NCBI RefSeq assembly: GCF_001591345.1
Contig: NZ_BCUS01000051.1
Span: forward strand, 1 to 42,927
Source: Variovorax boronicumulans NBRC 103145
GTDB lineage: Bacteria > Pseudomonadota > Gammaproteobacteria > Burkholderiales > Burkholderiaceae_C
Reading direction: 5' to 3'
Length of the DNA stretch: 42,927 bases
Shown here: piece by piece, positions 1 through 7,524 of the stretch
Position numbering within the stretch: the first letter of the stretch is position 1
Layout: every line of letters begins with the position of its first letter
Notes under the pieces: model-generated
What the model was told of the DNA's origin: nothing
Seen by the model: the letters and a program-made list of their open reading frames with translations, nothing else
Database searches by the model: none
Position numbers and translations under genes: made by a program

Positions 1-489
1 GCCGGGTTTTTTCTTCGTTTTCTTCTTGCCTGTGTCCTTCGGCGCCTCGTCGCCGGTCGAAGGACTGTTGAAGCGCGCGCTCGTCGGGCGGGGCTCGGCC
101 GTGTGCTTGCGCTGACGGGCCTGGACGGCCTGTTCGGCGGGCGTGAGCGGTTGTGCGCCTGAGGCGAAGCGCCCCGCATCGAAGGTCGTTGGATTGCGCC
201 GGCCGAGCGCCTCCCGCTCCTGCGACTCTCGGTGGCGTGCCAGCCGACCCGCGCTGCGTTCGTTGCGGCGCGTGGCGTCTTCCGACGCCTTGCGGTCCGC
301 ATCGCTGCGCCGGTCGTCCACCTTCACGGTCCGCCCGCCTTCGCACGGCTGGTCGGAGTAGGTGTTGCCGCATCGCCAGGTCTGGGCTGAGGCGCCCATG
401 GAGGCGACGGACATTGCTATTGAAAATATAGCGATTGCCGCTGTGCCTGCGGTCTCCTTGTTCTTCGTCGTCGTTCTTCTTTTTCTCAT
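1..489 (-). CDS. exported DUF4124-like protein, partial (C-terminus off the left edge)
   Basis: An open frame runs from an ATG at 489 to the window edge without a stop (163 codons seen). The leader carries GGGAGGGAGAG about 10 nt before the ATG, a plausible ribosome site. Residues 1-36 form a long signal peptide: a basic Arg/Lys/Thr start, a hydrophobic stretch (AIAIFSIAMSVASMGA) and an ASA-Q cleavage site. The mature start reads TWRCGNTYSDQPCEGGRTV; this two-Cys pattern is common in short exported DUF4124-like proteins of Burkholderiales. The rest is charged and probably disordered, and ends in a Lys-rich run near the edge. It lies 38 bp downstream of pth on the same strand, so it may be co-transcribed. 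Function unknown; the envelope location is inferred from the signal peptide. Confidence 0.7.
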   Translation of the reverse strand, partial: MRKRRTTTKNKETAGTAAIAIFSIAMSVASMGASAQTWRCGNTYSDQPCEGGRTVKVDDRRSDADRKASEDATRRNERSAGRLARHRESQEREALGRRNPTTFDAGRFASGAQPLTPAEQAVQARQRKHTAEPRPTSARFNSPSTGDEAPKDTGKKKTKKKPG

Positions 490-527
490 TTTTTGTTTGC
501 TCTCCCTCCCTGCACTCCCGTGGCCGG

Positions 528-1163
528 CTAGGTGGCGGCAGGCGTCGTGCCTCCGTCGCCGGGCTCCCGCCTCGGCGGCTTGGGCCGCGGCGGTTTGCTC
601 GTGTGAATCATCAGCGTGGCTTTTTCCATCTCGCCGGCCACCAGCGCGGGGGCGGCATGCAGGGTGCGCACGATGGCGTCTTCGATCGCTTCGCGCTGCT
701 CCTTGAGTGGCTTCTTGAGCACCCAGTTGACGACCTCCGACTTCACGCCGGGATGGCCGATGCCCAGGCGCAGGCGCCAGTAGTCGCCGGTGCCGAGCTG
801 GGCGTGGATGTCGCGCAGGCCGTTGTGGCCCGCGTGGCTGCCGCCGAACTTGAGCTTGGCCTGGCCGGGCACCACGTCGAGCTCGTCGTGCACCACGAGG
901 ATTTCCTCGGGGGCGATCTTGAAGAAGCGCGCCAGTGCGCCCACCGACTTGCCCGACAGGTTCATGAAGGTCTGCGGCTCCAGCAGCCAGATGCTCTGGC
1001 CGCCGATGTTCGCGCGTGCCGCAAGGCCGTGGTAACCGCGCTCGGGCACGAGGTTGAGCTTCCAGTCGCGCGCGAGGGCGTCGATCCACCAGAAGCCGGC
1101 GTTGTGGCGCGTGGCTTCGTACTCAGGGCCCGGGTTTCCGAGGCCGACAAACAGCTTGATCAT
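528..1163 (-). CDS. pth: peptidyl-tRNA hydrolase
   Basis: This 211-residue enzyme cleaves the ester bond of peptidyl-tRNAs dropped from ribosomes and so recycles tRNA in the cytoplasm. The family start [20 protein letters not shown] places N10 and H20 at their usual catalytic positions. HDELD (catalytic Asp) and GSHAGHNGL (conserved Asn) follow. An in-frame ATG nine codons upstream (1190) would add a non-conserved extension, so 1163 is preferred. The C-terminal 30 or so residues are Pro/Arg-rich (PPRPKPPRR) and lie beyond the conserved fold. The gene follows rplY on the same strand, with a hairpin between them that may partly separate the two transcripts. The rplY-pth pairing is widely conserved. 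Confidence 0.97.
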   Translation of the reverse strand: MIKLFVGLGNPGPEYEATRHNAGFWWIDALARDWKLNLVPERGYHGLAARANIGGQSIWLLEPQTFMNLSGKSVGALARFFKIAPEEILVVHDELDVVPGQAKLKFGGSHAGHNGLRDIHAQLGTGDYWRLRLGIGHPGVKSEVVNWVLKKPLKEQREAIEDAIVRTLHAAPALVAGEMEKATLMIHTSKPPRPKPPRREPGDGGTTPAAT

Positions 1164-1190
1164 GGCGGGAATTATCTCGCCGCCCCCCAA

Positions 1191-1218
1191 AGCAAAAGGC
1201 CCGCACGAGGCGGGCCTT
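1191..1218 (-). terminator. intrinsic terminator after rplY
   Basis: A perfect 9-bp inverted repeat (1196-1204 and 1210-1218, core GGCCCGC/GCGGGCC) encloses a 5-nt loop. Read on the minus strand it is followed by TTTTGCTTT. It lies between the rplY stop and the pth start, so it may only attenuate read-through into pth. Confidence 0.75.
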
Positions 1219-1244
1219 CTGTTCGCGGACGGAAAGAAAGAGGA

Positions 1245-1901
1245 TTACTTCTTCTTGGCCGTCTTGGCGGCGGGCTTGCCAGCGGCAGCAGCAGCGCCTT
1301 CGGCAGCAGCGCCTTCGGCGGCAGGTGCCGGCTCTTCCGAGACCAGCGGCGGCACGGCCGACACGATGACGGGGTTGGTCTTGCCGTGGCTCACGAACTT
1401 CACGCCCTTGGGCAGCTTGATGTCGTTGACGTGCAGCGTGGCGTTCTTCTTCAGGCCCGAGAGATCGATCTCGATGAATTCAGGCAGATCGCTCGGCAGG
1501 CAGTTGATTTCCAGCTCGGTCATCACGTGGTTCACGAGGTTGTGATCCAGCTTGACAGCGTCGGACTCTTCTTCACCCTTGAAGTGAAGCGGCACCTTCA
1601 TGTTCATGCGGGTCTTGGCATCGACGCGTTGGAAGTCGATGTGTTGCACCAGCTGACGGAACGGGTGGTATTGCACGTCGCGCAGCAGCACCTTGGTGAC
1701 GGCGCCGGCGAGGTCCATTTCGAGGATCGACGAGTGGAAGGCTTCCTTCTTCAGGGCGTGCCACAGCGCGTTGTGATCGATTTCGATCAGTTGCGGCTGG
1801 GTGTCACCACCGTAGACGATGCCCGGGGTCTTGCCCGTGATGCGGAGACGGCGGCTCGCACCCGTGCCCTGCTTTGCGCGCTCATAAGCGACGAATTTCA
1901 T
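1245..1901 (-). CDS. rplY: 50S ribosomal protein L25/general stress protein Ctc
   Basis: This 218-residue protein is the long (Ctc/TL5) form of L25, which binds 5S rRNA in the large subunit. The N-terminal domain starts [20 protein letters not shown] and includes the family signature [11 protein letters not shown] beta-rich C-terminal domain follows (about residues 95-185), and the end is an Ala-rich, Lys-terminated tail. ATG 1901 is chosen because AGGAG lies 7 nt upstream; the frame extends 16 codons further but without conserved sequence. It lies between prs and pth, the usual betaproteobacterial order. Hairpins on both sides suggest it can be expressed as its own unit. Confidence 0.95.
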   Translation of the reverse strand: MKFVAYERAKQGTGASRRLRITGKTPGIVYGGDTQPQLIEIDHNALWHALKKEAFHSSILEMDLAGAVTKVLLRDVQYHPFRQLVQHIDFQRVDAKTRMNMKVPLHFKGEEESDAVKLDHNLVNHVMTELEINCLPSDLPEFIEIDLSGLKKNATLHVNDIKLPKGVKFVSHGKTNPVIVSAVPPLVSEEPAPAAEGAAAEGAAAAAGKPAAKTAKKK

Positions 1902-1946
1902 ATCTAGCTCCTGTGAGAGTCCACCGCGACCAGTGCGACTCCGGTT

Positions 1947-1975
1947 CAAAAAGGCCTCCGAAGGAGGCCTGCTTT
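1947..1975 (-). terminator. intrinsic terminator after prs
   Basis: AGGCCTCC (1952-1959) pairs with GGAGGCCT (1963-1970) across a GAA loop. On the minus strand it is followed by a run of T (1947-1951 are A-rich on the plus strand). A T-run also follows on the plus side, so it could work in both directions. It sits between prs and rplY. Confidence 0.75.
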
Positions 1976-1987
1976 TTCGCTCTCAGC

Positions 1988-2962
1988 TCAGAACAGGTTG
2001 TCCTGGTCCGAGAACAAACTCATCACCGACTCGCCCTTGGCAATGCGCTGGATCGTTTCGGCGATCAGCGGTGCCACGGAGAGCTGGCGGATCTTTCCGC
2101 ACGCGACGGCCGCGTCGGAAAGAGGGATGGTGTTGGTGACGACCACTTCGTCCAGGGCGGTGCCCTTGGAGAGGCGTTCGATGGCCGGGCCCGAGAAGAT
2201 CGGGTGCGTGCAGTAGGCGTACACGCTCTTGGCGCCGCGTTCCTTCAGCACTTCGGCCGCTTTGACCAGCGTGCCGGCCGTGTCGATCATGTCGTCCATG
2301 ATCACGCAGTTGCGGCCGTCGATCTCGCCGATCACGTTCATGACTTCGCTGACGTTGGCCTTCGGGCGGCGCTTGTCGATGATGGCGAGGTCGCAGTTCA
2401 GTTGCTTGGCCAGCGCACGGGCGCGCACCACGCCGCCGACGTCGGGCGAGACCACGATCAGGTCTTCGTAGTTCTTCTGGCGCAGGTCGCCCAGCAGCAC
2501 GGGCGAGGCGTAGATGTTGTCGACCGGAATGTCGAAGAAGCCCTGGATCTGGTCGGCGTGCAGGTCCATGGTGAGCACGCGCTCGACGCCCACGGTTTCC
2601 AGCAGGTTGGCGACCACCTTGGCCGAGATCGGCACGCGGCTCGAACGCGGGCGGCGGTCCTGGCGGGCGTAGCCGAAATAGGGAATCACGGCACTGATCC
2701 GCTCGGCCGAGGCGCGCTTGAGCGCGTCGACCATGATCAGCAGTTCCATCAGGTTTTCGTTGGTCGGCGCGCAGGTCGACTGCACCACGAACACGTCACG
2801 GGCACGAACGTTCTGGTTGATCTCGACGGTGACTTCGCCGTCGGAGAAGCGACCGACGCGTGCGGCGCCCAGCGAGGTGCCGAGGTTGTGCGCGATTTCT
2901 GCAGCAAGGCCGGGATTGGCGTTGCCGGTGAAAACCAAAAAGTCAGGGTGATTGGCCTGCAT
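1988..2962 (-). CDS. prs: ribose-phosphate pyrophosphokinase (PRPP synthetase)
   Basis: The enzyme makes PRPP from ribose 5-phosphate and ATP, feeding purine, pyrimidine, His, Trp and NAD synthesis. The 324-residue product has the family start ([14 protein letters not shown]), the catalytic flexible-loop region around [20 protein letters not shown], and the PRPP-binding loop [15 protein letters not shown] 2962 fits the family; the frame also opens 15 codons further upstream without similarity. It lies downstream of tRNA-Gln and ispE on the same strand. Its leader holds a 7-bp hairpin (GGCGGCC/GGCCGCC, 3022-3041) of unknown role. Confidence 0.97.
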   Translation of the reverse strand: MQANHPDFLVFTGNANPGLAAEIAHNLGTSLGAARVGRFSDGEVTVEINQNVRARDVFVVQSTCAPTNENLMELLIMVDALKRASAERISAVIPYFGYARQDRRPRSSRVPISAKVVANLLETVGVERVLTMDLHADQIQGFFDIPVDNIYASPVLLGDLRQKNYEDLIVVSPDVGGVVRARALAKQLNCDLAIIDKRRPKANVSEVMNVIGEIDGRNCVIMDDMIDTAGTLVKAAEVLKERGAKSVYAYCTHPIFSGPAIERLSKGTALDEVVVTNTIPLSDAAVACGKIRQLSVAPLIAETIQRIAKGESVMSLFSDQDNLF

Positions 2963-3060
2963 GAGCGCGTCCGGGCAGTGCAAATGGGCTTGCGGGAAAG
3001 CCGCCAAAGGTTTCGAGTCGTGGCGGCCTGTGTGGGCCGCCGATTATTGCAGCCGGTGGA

Positions 3061-3094
3061 CTGCAAAAGAAGCACTGCGGCCATCAGGCCGCAG
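3061..3094 (-). terminator. probable terminator/processing hairpin after tRNA-Gln
   Basis: CTGCGGCC (3075-3082) pairs perfectly with GGCCGCAG (3087-3094) around a 4-nt loop. On the minus strand it lies just past the tRNA 3' end and is followed by TGCTTCTTTTGC. The T-run is interrupted, so it may be only a partial terminator and let some transcripts enter prs. Confidence 0.55.
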
Positions 3095-3105
3095 TTTGAG
3101 AGATT

Positions 3106-3182
3106 TGGCAGGGGAGAAAGGATTCGAACCTTTGCATGCTGGAATCAAAATCCAGTGCCTTAACCAGCTTGGCGACTCCCCT
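3106..3182 (-). tRNA. tRNA-Gln (TTG anticodon)
   Basis: The 77-nt cloverleaf has a 7-bp acceptor stem (AGGGGAG/CTCCCCT), anticodon loop TTTTGAT giving anticodon TTG, a T-loop TTCGAAT on a 5-bp stem (AAAGG/CCTTT), and an encoded CCA end. It sits between ispE and prs on the same strand, the classic betaproteobacterial location. Confidence 0.96.
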
Positions 3183-3253
3183 ACACAGGTTGATGGTTTG
3201 CACCACCCACCGATATATGTCGCATCGAACCGCAGAGCGTTCCGATTATCTCT

Positions 3254-4135
3254 TCAGGCTGCCCATCCCCAGAGTGGATGAACTGCCAGATTGTCGCATT
3301 GTCGAACCTGCCATCCCCGGGGGGCTTCGAGCAGTTCCGCTTCCTGCGGCAATTGCGGCATCTTCGCGAACACCGAACTTCCGGAGCCGGTCATCCGGGC
3401 CTTCAATCCTTGCAGTCCGAGCCATTCGATGGCGTCGGTGACTGCGGGGCAAAGCCGTTGGGCAACCGGCTGCAGGTCGTTGTGACCGAAGTCGTAAACC
3501 CCGTTGCCGAGGTTTGTGGCTTCTAGCTGTTCGCTATCTGCAGCAAAGCCTGAGATTATAGCAACAGGAGTTGCCCGTTCCAAATCATCCGCAGAAAAAA
3601 TTAATCGGGTATCGAGTCCCACGGGTGGCTTGGCCACCACGAAGCGTGCCGGCGGCAGGTTCACGGGGGTGATTTCCTCGCCGATGCCCTCGACCCAGGC
3701 GTTGCGTCCGCCGAGGAAGAAAGGCACATCCGCACCCAGCTTCAGCCCGATCTGCGCCAGGCGCGACAGCGGCAGGTTCAGGTTCCAGAGGCGGTTGAGC
3801 GCGAGCAGGCAGGTGGCCGCGTCCGACGACCCGCCGCCCATGCCCGCCTGCGCCGGCACATGCTTGGCAATGCCGATGTGCGCGCCCTGGCCCGGCGCGG
3901 CGTGCGCCTGCAGCGCGCGGGCGGCGCGCAGCACGAGGTCGTCGGCCGGCAGCGGCGTGGTGAGGTCTTCGCGGCTGAGCTGACCATCGTGGCGCAGCTC
4001 GACGTGCAGCGTGTCGCACCAGTCGATCAGCATGAAGACCGACTGCAGCAGGTGGTAGCCGTCGTCGCGCCGCCCGGTGATGTGCAGGAACAGGTTCAGC
4101 TTGGCCGGCGCGGGAAGGTCGTAGATCGCCTTCAT
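3254..4135 (-). CDS. ispE: 4-diphosphocytidyl-2-C-methyl-D-erythritol kinase
   Basis: IspE phosphorylates CDP-methylerythritol, the ATP-dependent step of the non-mevalonate (MEP) isoprenoid pathway. The 293-residue product has the GHMP-kinase layout: an N-terminal PAPAKLNLFLHITGRRDDGYH segment, the ATP-binding glycine loop PAQAGMGGGSSDAA near residue 100, and a C-terminal GSGSSVFA motif. Its ATG overlaps the lolB stop by 4 nt (ATGA), which indicates translational coupling. Downstream lie tRNA-Gln and prs. The lolB-ispE pairing is a conserved proteobacterial arrangement and supports both calls. Confidence 0.96.
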   Translation of the reverse strand: MKAIYDLPAPAKLNLFLHITGRRDDGYHLLQSVFMLIDWCDTLHVELRHDGQLSREDLTTPLPADDLVLRAARALQAHAAPGQGAHIGIAKHVPAQAGMGGGSSDAATCLLALNRLWNLNLPLSRLAQIGLKLGADVPFFLGGRNAWVEGIGEEITPVNLPPARFVVAKPPVGLDTRLIFSADDLERATPVAIISGFAADSEQLEATNLGNGVYDFGHNDLQPVAQRLCPAVTDAIEWLGLQGLKARMTGSGSSVFAKMPQLPQEAELLEAPRGWQVRQCDNLAVHPLWGWAA

Positions 4136-4677
4136 GAGCGTTCGAACACGATGCGCAGGTCTGCCCGGGGCGCCGGGGATTCGCGGGTGGCTTGCAGGCG
4201 GCCGTTCGACAGCTGGCCCAGGTCGGCGCGCCAGCCGGGCACGGGGTCGGCGCGGCCGTCGAGCCAGCCGAACAGGGCGCCCACCGGAATGGCGGCGCCG
4301 GTGGCGGCTTCGATCAGTGCGTCGACGGAGTCGTAACGGCGGGTCTCGCTGCCGTTCTTCAGCAGGGCTTCACCCGGCGCCCAGTGCAACTGGGCCAGCG
4401 TGCTGCCGATGGGCGTGGTCAGCGTCAGGTCGCCGGTTTCGGCCGAGCCGCGCAGCTCGAACAGTGCGGCAAAGGTCTGGACCGGTTCGCTGTCGATGCG
4501 CAGCGACATGCGCCCGCTCCAGCTGGCCGAACGTCCGGGCGCGGCAGCGGTGCCGCCCGAGAGCTGGGCGCAGCCCGCGAGCCACAGCAGCAGTGCACCG
4601 CCGCCCGCGCCGAGCGCCGCGCGGCGGGTGAAGGACCCATCGCCTCGCGCGGGAGCCGTGTGCGTGATCGATGCCAT
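4132..4677 (-). CDS. lolB: outer membrane lipoprotein LolB
   Basis: LolB takes lipoproteins from periplasmic LolA and inserts them in the outer membrane. The 181-residue product has a lipobox at 33-36 (LAGC, acylated Cys36), followed by the LolB fold: SWSGRMSLRI, then PVQTFAALFELRGSAE, LTLTTPIGSTLAQL and a conserved GWLDGR. The N-terminus is longer than usual and carries TRRAALGAGGGALLLW, so a twin-Arg pair lies just before the hydrophobic core. The start directly abuts the stop of the upstream TPR gene, and the end overlaps ispE by 4 nt. Expression is probably coupled along the three genes. Confidence 0.93.
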   Translation of the reverse strand: MASITHTAPARGDGSFTRRAALGAGGGALLLWLAGCAQLSGGTAAAPGRSASWSGRMSLRIDSEPVQTFAALFELRGSAETGDLTLTTPIGSTLAQLHWAPGEALLKNGSETRRYDSVDALIEAATGAAIPVGALFGWLDGRADPVPGWRADLGQLSNGRLQATRESPAPRADLRIVFERS

Positions 4678-6534
4678 TCAGGGTTTGACGCGCAGGCGCT
4701 TGAGGGTTTCCTGCAGCGTCTCGTTTTCGGCGTCCGTCAGCAGCGATTCTTTCCAGATCGCGACCGCGCGGTCCTTCTGGCCGACCGACCACAGGACTTC
4801 GCCGAAATGCGCGCCGATCTCGGGGTCGGGCCGCGTCTTGTAGGCTGCCTCGAGGATGCGGATCGCCTCCGCCGTGTTGCCGAGCCGGAACTCGACCCAG
4901 CCCAGGCTGTCGGCAATGAACGGGTCTTCGGGCGCGAGCTGCACTGCCTTCTGGATGAGCGTGCGGGCCTCGTCGAGCCGGATCTTGCGATCGGCAAAGG
5001 AGTAGCCCAGCGCGTTGTACGCGTTCTGGCTCTCGGGCTTGAGCGTCATCAGGCGGCGCAGCAGCCGCTCCATGTCGTCCAGGCGGTTGAGCTTCTCGGC
5101 CATCATGGCCTGGTCGTAGACGAGGTCGCCGTCGTCCGGCGCGGCGGCCGAGGCCTGGGCCAGCAGGTCGTAGGCGGCCTGGTATTGCTTGGCTTCGCGC
5201 AGCAGCTGGGTTTCGGCCAGCAGTTTCTGCTTGCGTTCCTCCGCCGTGCGCTCGGGCAGCGCGCGCAGCAGCTCGCGGGCCTGGGGCAGCTTGCCCTGCT
5301 TCGCGAGCAGGCTGGCGCGGCGGCCCTGGATGGCGCTTTGGTTGTCAGAGCTGTCGATGCGCGTGATCCAGCGGTCGGCCGCCTGGAAATCCTTGCGCCG
5401 CTCGGCCAGCTGCGAGAGCACGAGATACGCCTGCGTCAGCCCGCGCTTGCGGTCGGCGACGTCGCCGGCGTCCTGGCTCTGGCCTGGTGCCGTCATCAGG
5501 TCGACGTAGCGCTTGAGCGAGGTTTCGGCCGCCGCTTCCTGTCGGGCCTGCATCTGCAGGCTGCCGAGCAGCAGCCAGGGCTCCGCCAGCTCGGGGCGCG
5601 CGGCGGTCAGGGTCTGCAGCTGCGTGCTGGCGTCGCCGAAGCGGCGGTTCTCGACCAGCGTGCGTGCGTACGCGATGCGCAGGTCGGGCGAGGCCTTGGG
5701 GTTGTTGGCGAGGTAGCGCGTGACGATCGGCTCGGCCAGCGGCTGGCCCGGGTCGATGAGCTCGAGTGCCAGCGCCGAGGGTGCCTCGGACGACGGGTCG
5801 ATGGCCTGCCCCTTGCGCGCGGCGTCCAGCGCCCCCGAGGGGTCGCCAGCGTTCAGGCGCAGCCGGCCCACGGTGGCCCAGGCCAGTCCGCCGGTCGTGG
5901 GGCTCTTGAGTTCGTCGACCAGTGCCTGCTCGACCACCGAGGCGGCCAGCTTCTTGTCGGCGGCGCGGCCGTAGGTGCGCGCGATCACCGCCATCAGCAG
6001 GGGCCGTTCGATCTGCGAGGTGGCGGCCACTTCGGCGCGCAGCGGTTCGACGGTTTCGCTGATGCGGTTCAGCGCGATCAGGATCTGCAGCTCGATGCGC
6101 CGGGCATCGCGCGAATTGGGCAAGGCTTCCTGCCAGGCGCGCGCCGCGGAGATCGCGGCGTCGCCGGAGCGCGACTGCAGCGCGATTTCGACCGCGCGCT
6201 GGAACAGCTTGCCGTCGCGCAGGCGTCGGGCCGCGTCGAGCACGAGCGAATAGCCGGAGCCGGGGTCGCCGGAGCGGGCGGTGATCTCGCCCATGAGAAT
6301 TTCATAGAACAGGTCGGCCGTCAGCGCCGACGGCTGCGCGGCTTCGGCGGCCGGCTTGGTGGCCGCAGGGGTCGTCCGGGGGCGCACCGGTGGCTTCGGC
6401 GGCGCCGTGCGCTCGATGACGGGAGGCGGGTTGCCGGCGGCGGTGGGTTCGAGAGACTGTGCGTGCGTTGTGTAGGCAAGCAGCACGAGAGACGCGGCCG
6501 CCGCAAGGCGGTGACGGCGGGGCGATGGGTTCAT
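4678..6534 (-). CDS. secreted TPR-repeat protein
   Basis: The 618-residue product starts MNPSPRRHRLAAAASLVLLA with a probable signal peptide cleaved after THA, then a Pro/Lys-rich linker (TAPPKPPVRPRTT). The rest is built of tetratricopeptide-like helical pairs. Recognisable TPR segments near the C-terminus include AYNALGYSFADRKIRLDEA and FIADSLGWVEFRLGNTAEA. It resembles the large periplasmic TPR proteins that precede lolB in Burkholderiales. No enzymatic motif is seen. TPR arrays usually mediate protein contacts, so a scaffold role in the envelope is an inference from its position beside lolB. The ATG at 6534 is preferred over an in-frame start 13 codons upstream because it gives a clean signal peptide. 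The stop abuts the lolB ATG. Confidence 0.85.
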   Translation of the reverse strand: MNPSPRRHRLAAAASLVLLAYTTHAQSLEPTAAGNPPPVIERTAPPKPPVRPRTTPAATKPAAEAAQPSALTADLFYEILMGEITARSGDPGSGYSLVLDAARRLRDGKLFQRAVEIALQSRSGDAAISAARAWQEALPNSRDARRIELQILIALNRISETVEPLRAEVAATSQIERPLLMAVIARTYGRAADKKLAASVVEQALVDELKSPTTGGLAWATVGRLRLNAGDPSGALDAARKGQAIDPSSEAPSALALELIDPGQPLAEPIVTRYLANNPKASPDLRIAYARTLVENRRFGDASTQLQTLTAARPELAEPWLLLGSLQMQARQEAAAETSLKRYVDLMTAPGQSQDAGDVADRKRGLTQAYLVLSQLAERRKDFQAADRWITRIDSSDNQSAIQGRRASLLAKQGKLPQARELLRALPERTAEERKQKLLAETQLLREAKQYQAAYDLLAQASAAAPDDGDLVYDQAMMAEKLNRLDDMERLLRRLMTLKPESQNAYNALGYSFADRKIRLDEARTLIQKAVQLAPEDPFIADSLGWVEFRLGNTAEAIRILEAAYKTRPDPEIGAHFGEVLWSVGQKDRAVAIWKESLLTDAENETLQETLKRLRVKP

Positions 6535-6605
6535 CTGACCATAATAATCCAGCCATTTGAACGAGCGCCGCATGGGGCTTCGTCGCTGCCGGAGTTTTAC
6601 TTTTC

Positions 6606-7421
6606 ATGCCTGAACTACCCGAAGTCGAAGTCACCCGGCGCGGCTTTGCCGATCGCATCGCCGGCGCGCGCATCGAGTCCGTGCGCATCGGCAAGCCGCT
6701 GCGCTGGGCGCTGATGGTGGTGCCGCAGGCGCTGGTCGGACGCCGCGTGCGCGAGGTGCGCCGCCGCGGCAAGTACCTGCTCATCGACCTGGACCGCGGG
6801 CTGCTGCTGCTGCACCTGGGCATGTCGGGCAGCCTGCGCTTCGACATCCACCTGCCGGAGCCCGGCGTGCACGACCACTTCGATCTGGTCACCGAACTCG
6901 GGACCCTGCGGCTGAACGACCCGCGCCGCTTCGGCGCGGTGGTCTACGTGGACGACGAAGAGGCGCCCTGGGCGCTGAAGCTGCTCGGCGGGCTGGGCAT
7001 GGAGCCGCTGGGCGATGCCTTCGACCTCGACGCCTTCCATGCTGGACTGAAGAAACGCCGCACGGCCATCAAGCAGGTGCTGCTCGCGGGCGACGTGGTG
7101 GTGGGCGTGGGCAACATCTACGCGTCGGAGGCGCTGTTCATCGCCGGTATCCGCCCGACCCTGTCGGCGGCGCGCATCAGCCGGCCGCGCGCCGCGAAGC
7201 TGCATGCGGCGGTGCGCGACATCCTGGCGCGGGCGGTGGAGAAGGGCGGCAGCACCTTGCGCGACTTCTCGAACGTGGATGGGCAAAGCGGCTACTTCCA
7301 GCTCGAAGCGACCGTCTACGGGCGCACGGGCGAGCCGTGCCGTGTGTGCGGCACGCCGATCCGGCAGCTGAAACAGGGGCAGCGCTCTACTTATTACTGC
7401 CCCCATTGCCAGAAATCCTAG
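6606..7421 (+). CDS. mutM: formamidopyrimidine-DNA glycosylase (8-oxoguanine glycosylase/lyase)
   Basis: MutM (Fpg) excises 8-oxoguanine and formamidopyrimidines from DNA and cuts the strand. The 271-residue product starts MPELPEVE, with Pro2 as the Schiff-base nucleophile (after Met removal) and Glu3. Other family motifs are the helix-two-turn-helix segment [12 protein letters not shown] and the C-terminal zinc finger CRVC-x16-CPHC, which places the catalytic Arg loop near QGQRSTYYC. It diverges from the TPR gene across 71 bp. It is the first gene of a plus-strand group with a dynamin-like GTPase and mutY. Confidence 0.97.
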   Translation: MPELPEVEVTRRGFADRIAGARIESVRIGKPLRWALMVVPQALVGRRVREVRRRGKYLLIDLDRGLLLLHLGMSGSLRFDIHLPEPGVHDHFDLVTELGTLRLNDPRRFGAVVYVDDEEAPWALKLLGGLGMEPLGDAFDLDAFHAGLKKRRTAIKQVLLAGDVVVGVGNIYASEALFIAGIRPTLSAARISRPRAAKLHAAVRDILARAVEKGGSTLRDFSNVDGQSGYFQLEATVYGRTGEPCRVCGTPIRQLKQGQRSTYYCPHCQKS

Positions 7422-7524
7422 GGACGGTGGGCCCCGTGGCGGCTGCTTCGGGGCAAACTCCTGTTGGTACCCCGTTCGCCATGTGGCGATGTTATATTTG
7501 TAAATTCTTACTTACATCTTCCCC
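7422..7524 (+). promoter_or_regulatory. AT-rich patch with a dyad before the GTPase gene
   Basis: After the mutM stop there is a 6-bp hairpin without a T-run (GCCCCG/CGGGGC). Then comes the most AT-rich stretch nearby, 7490-7518. It contains an 18-nt dyad at 7499-7516 of the form TGTAA-N8-TTACA (also TGT-N12-ACA), ending 8 nt before the TTG start. It could be a promoter or operator for the GTPase gene. No regulator can be assigned. Confidence 0.35.

Noticed and set aside
3022..3041. Hairpin GGCGGCC/GGCCGCC in the prs leader as a riboswitch or terminator
   Set aside because: It is short, GC-rich and has no T-run or surrounding conserved structure that I can recognise; such stems arise easily in this DNA.
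4192..6714. An 840-codon open frame opposite lolB and the TPR gene
   Set aside because: It is antisense to two well-supported genes, mirrors their third-position GC, and has no conserved motif.
7427..7454. GC hairpin after mutM as a terminator
   Set aside because: The stem is only 6 bp with a long loop, and is followed by AAACTCC rather than T. It probably does not end transcription before the GTPase gene.
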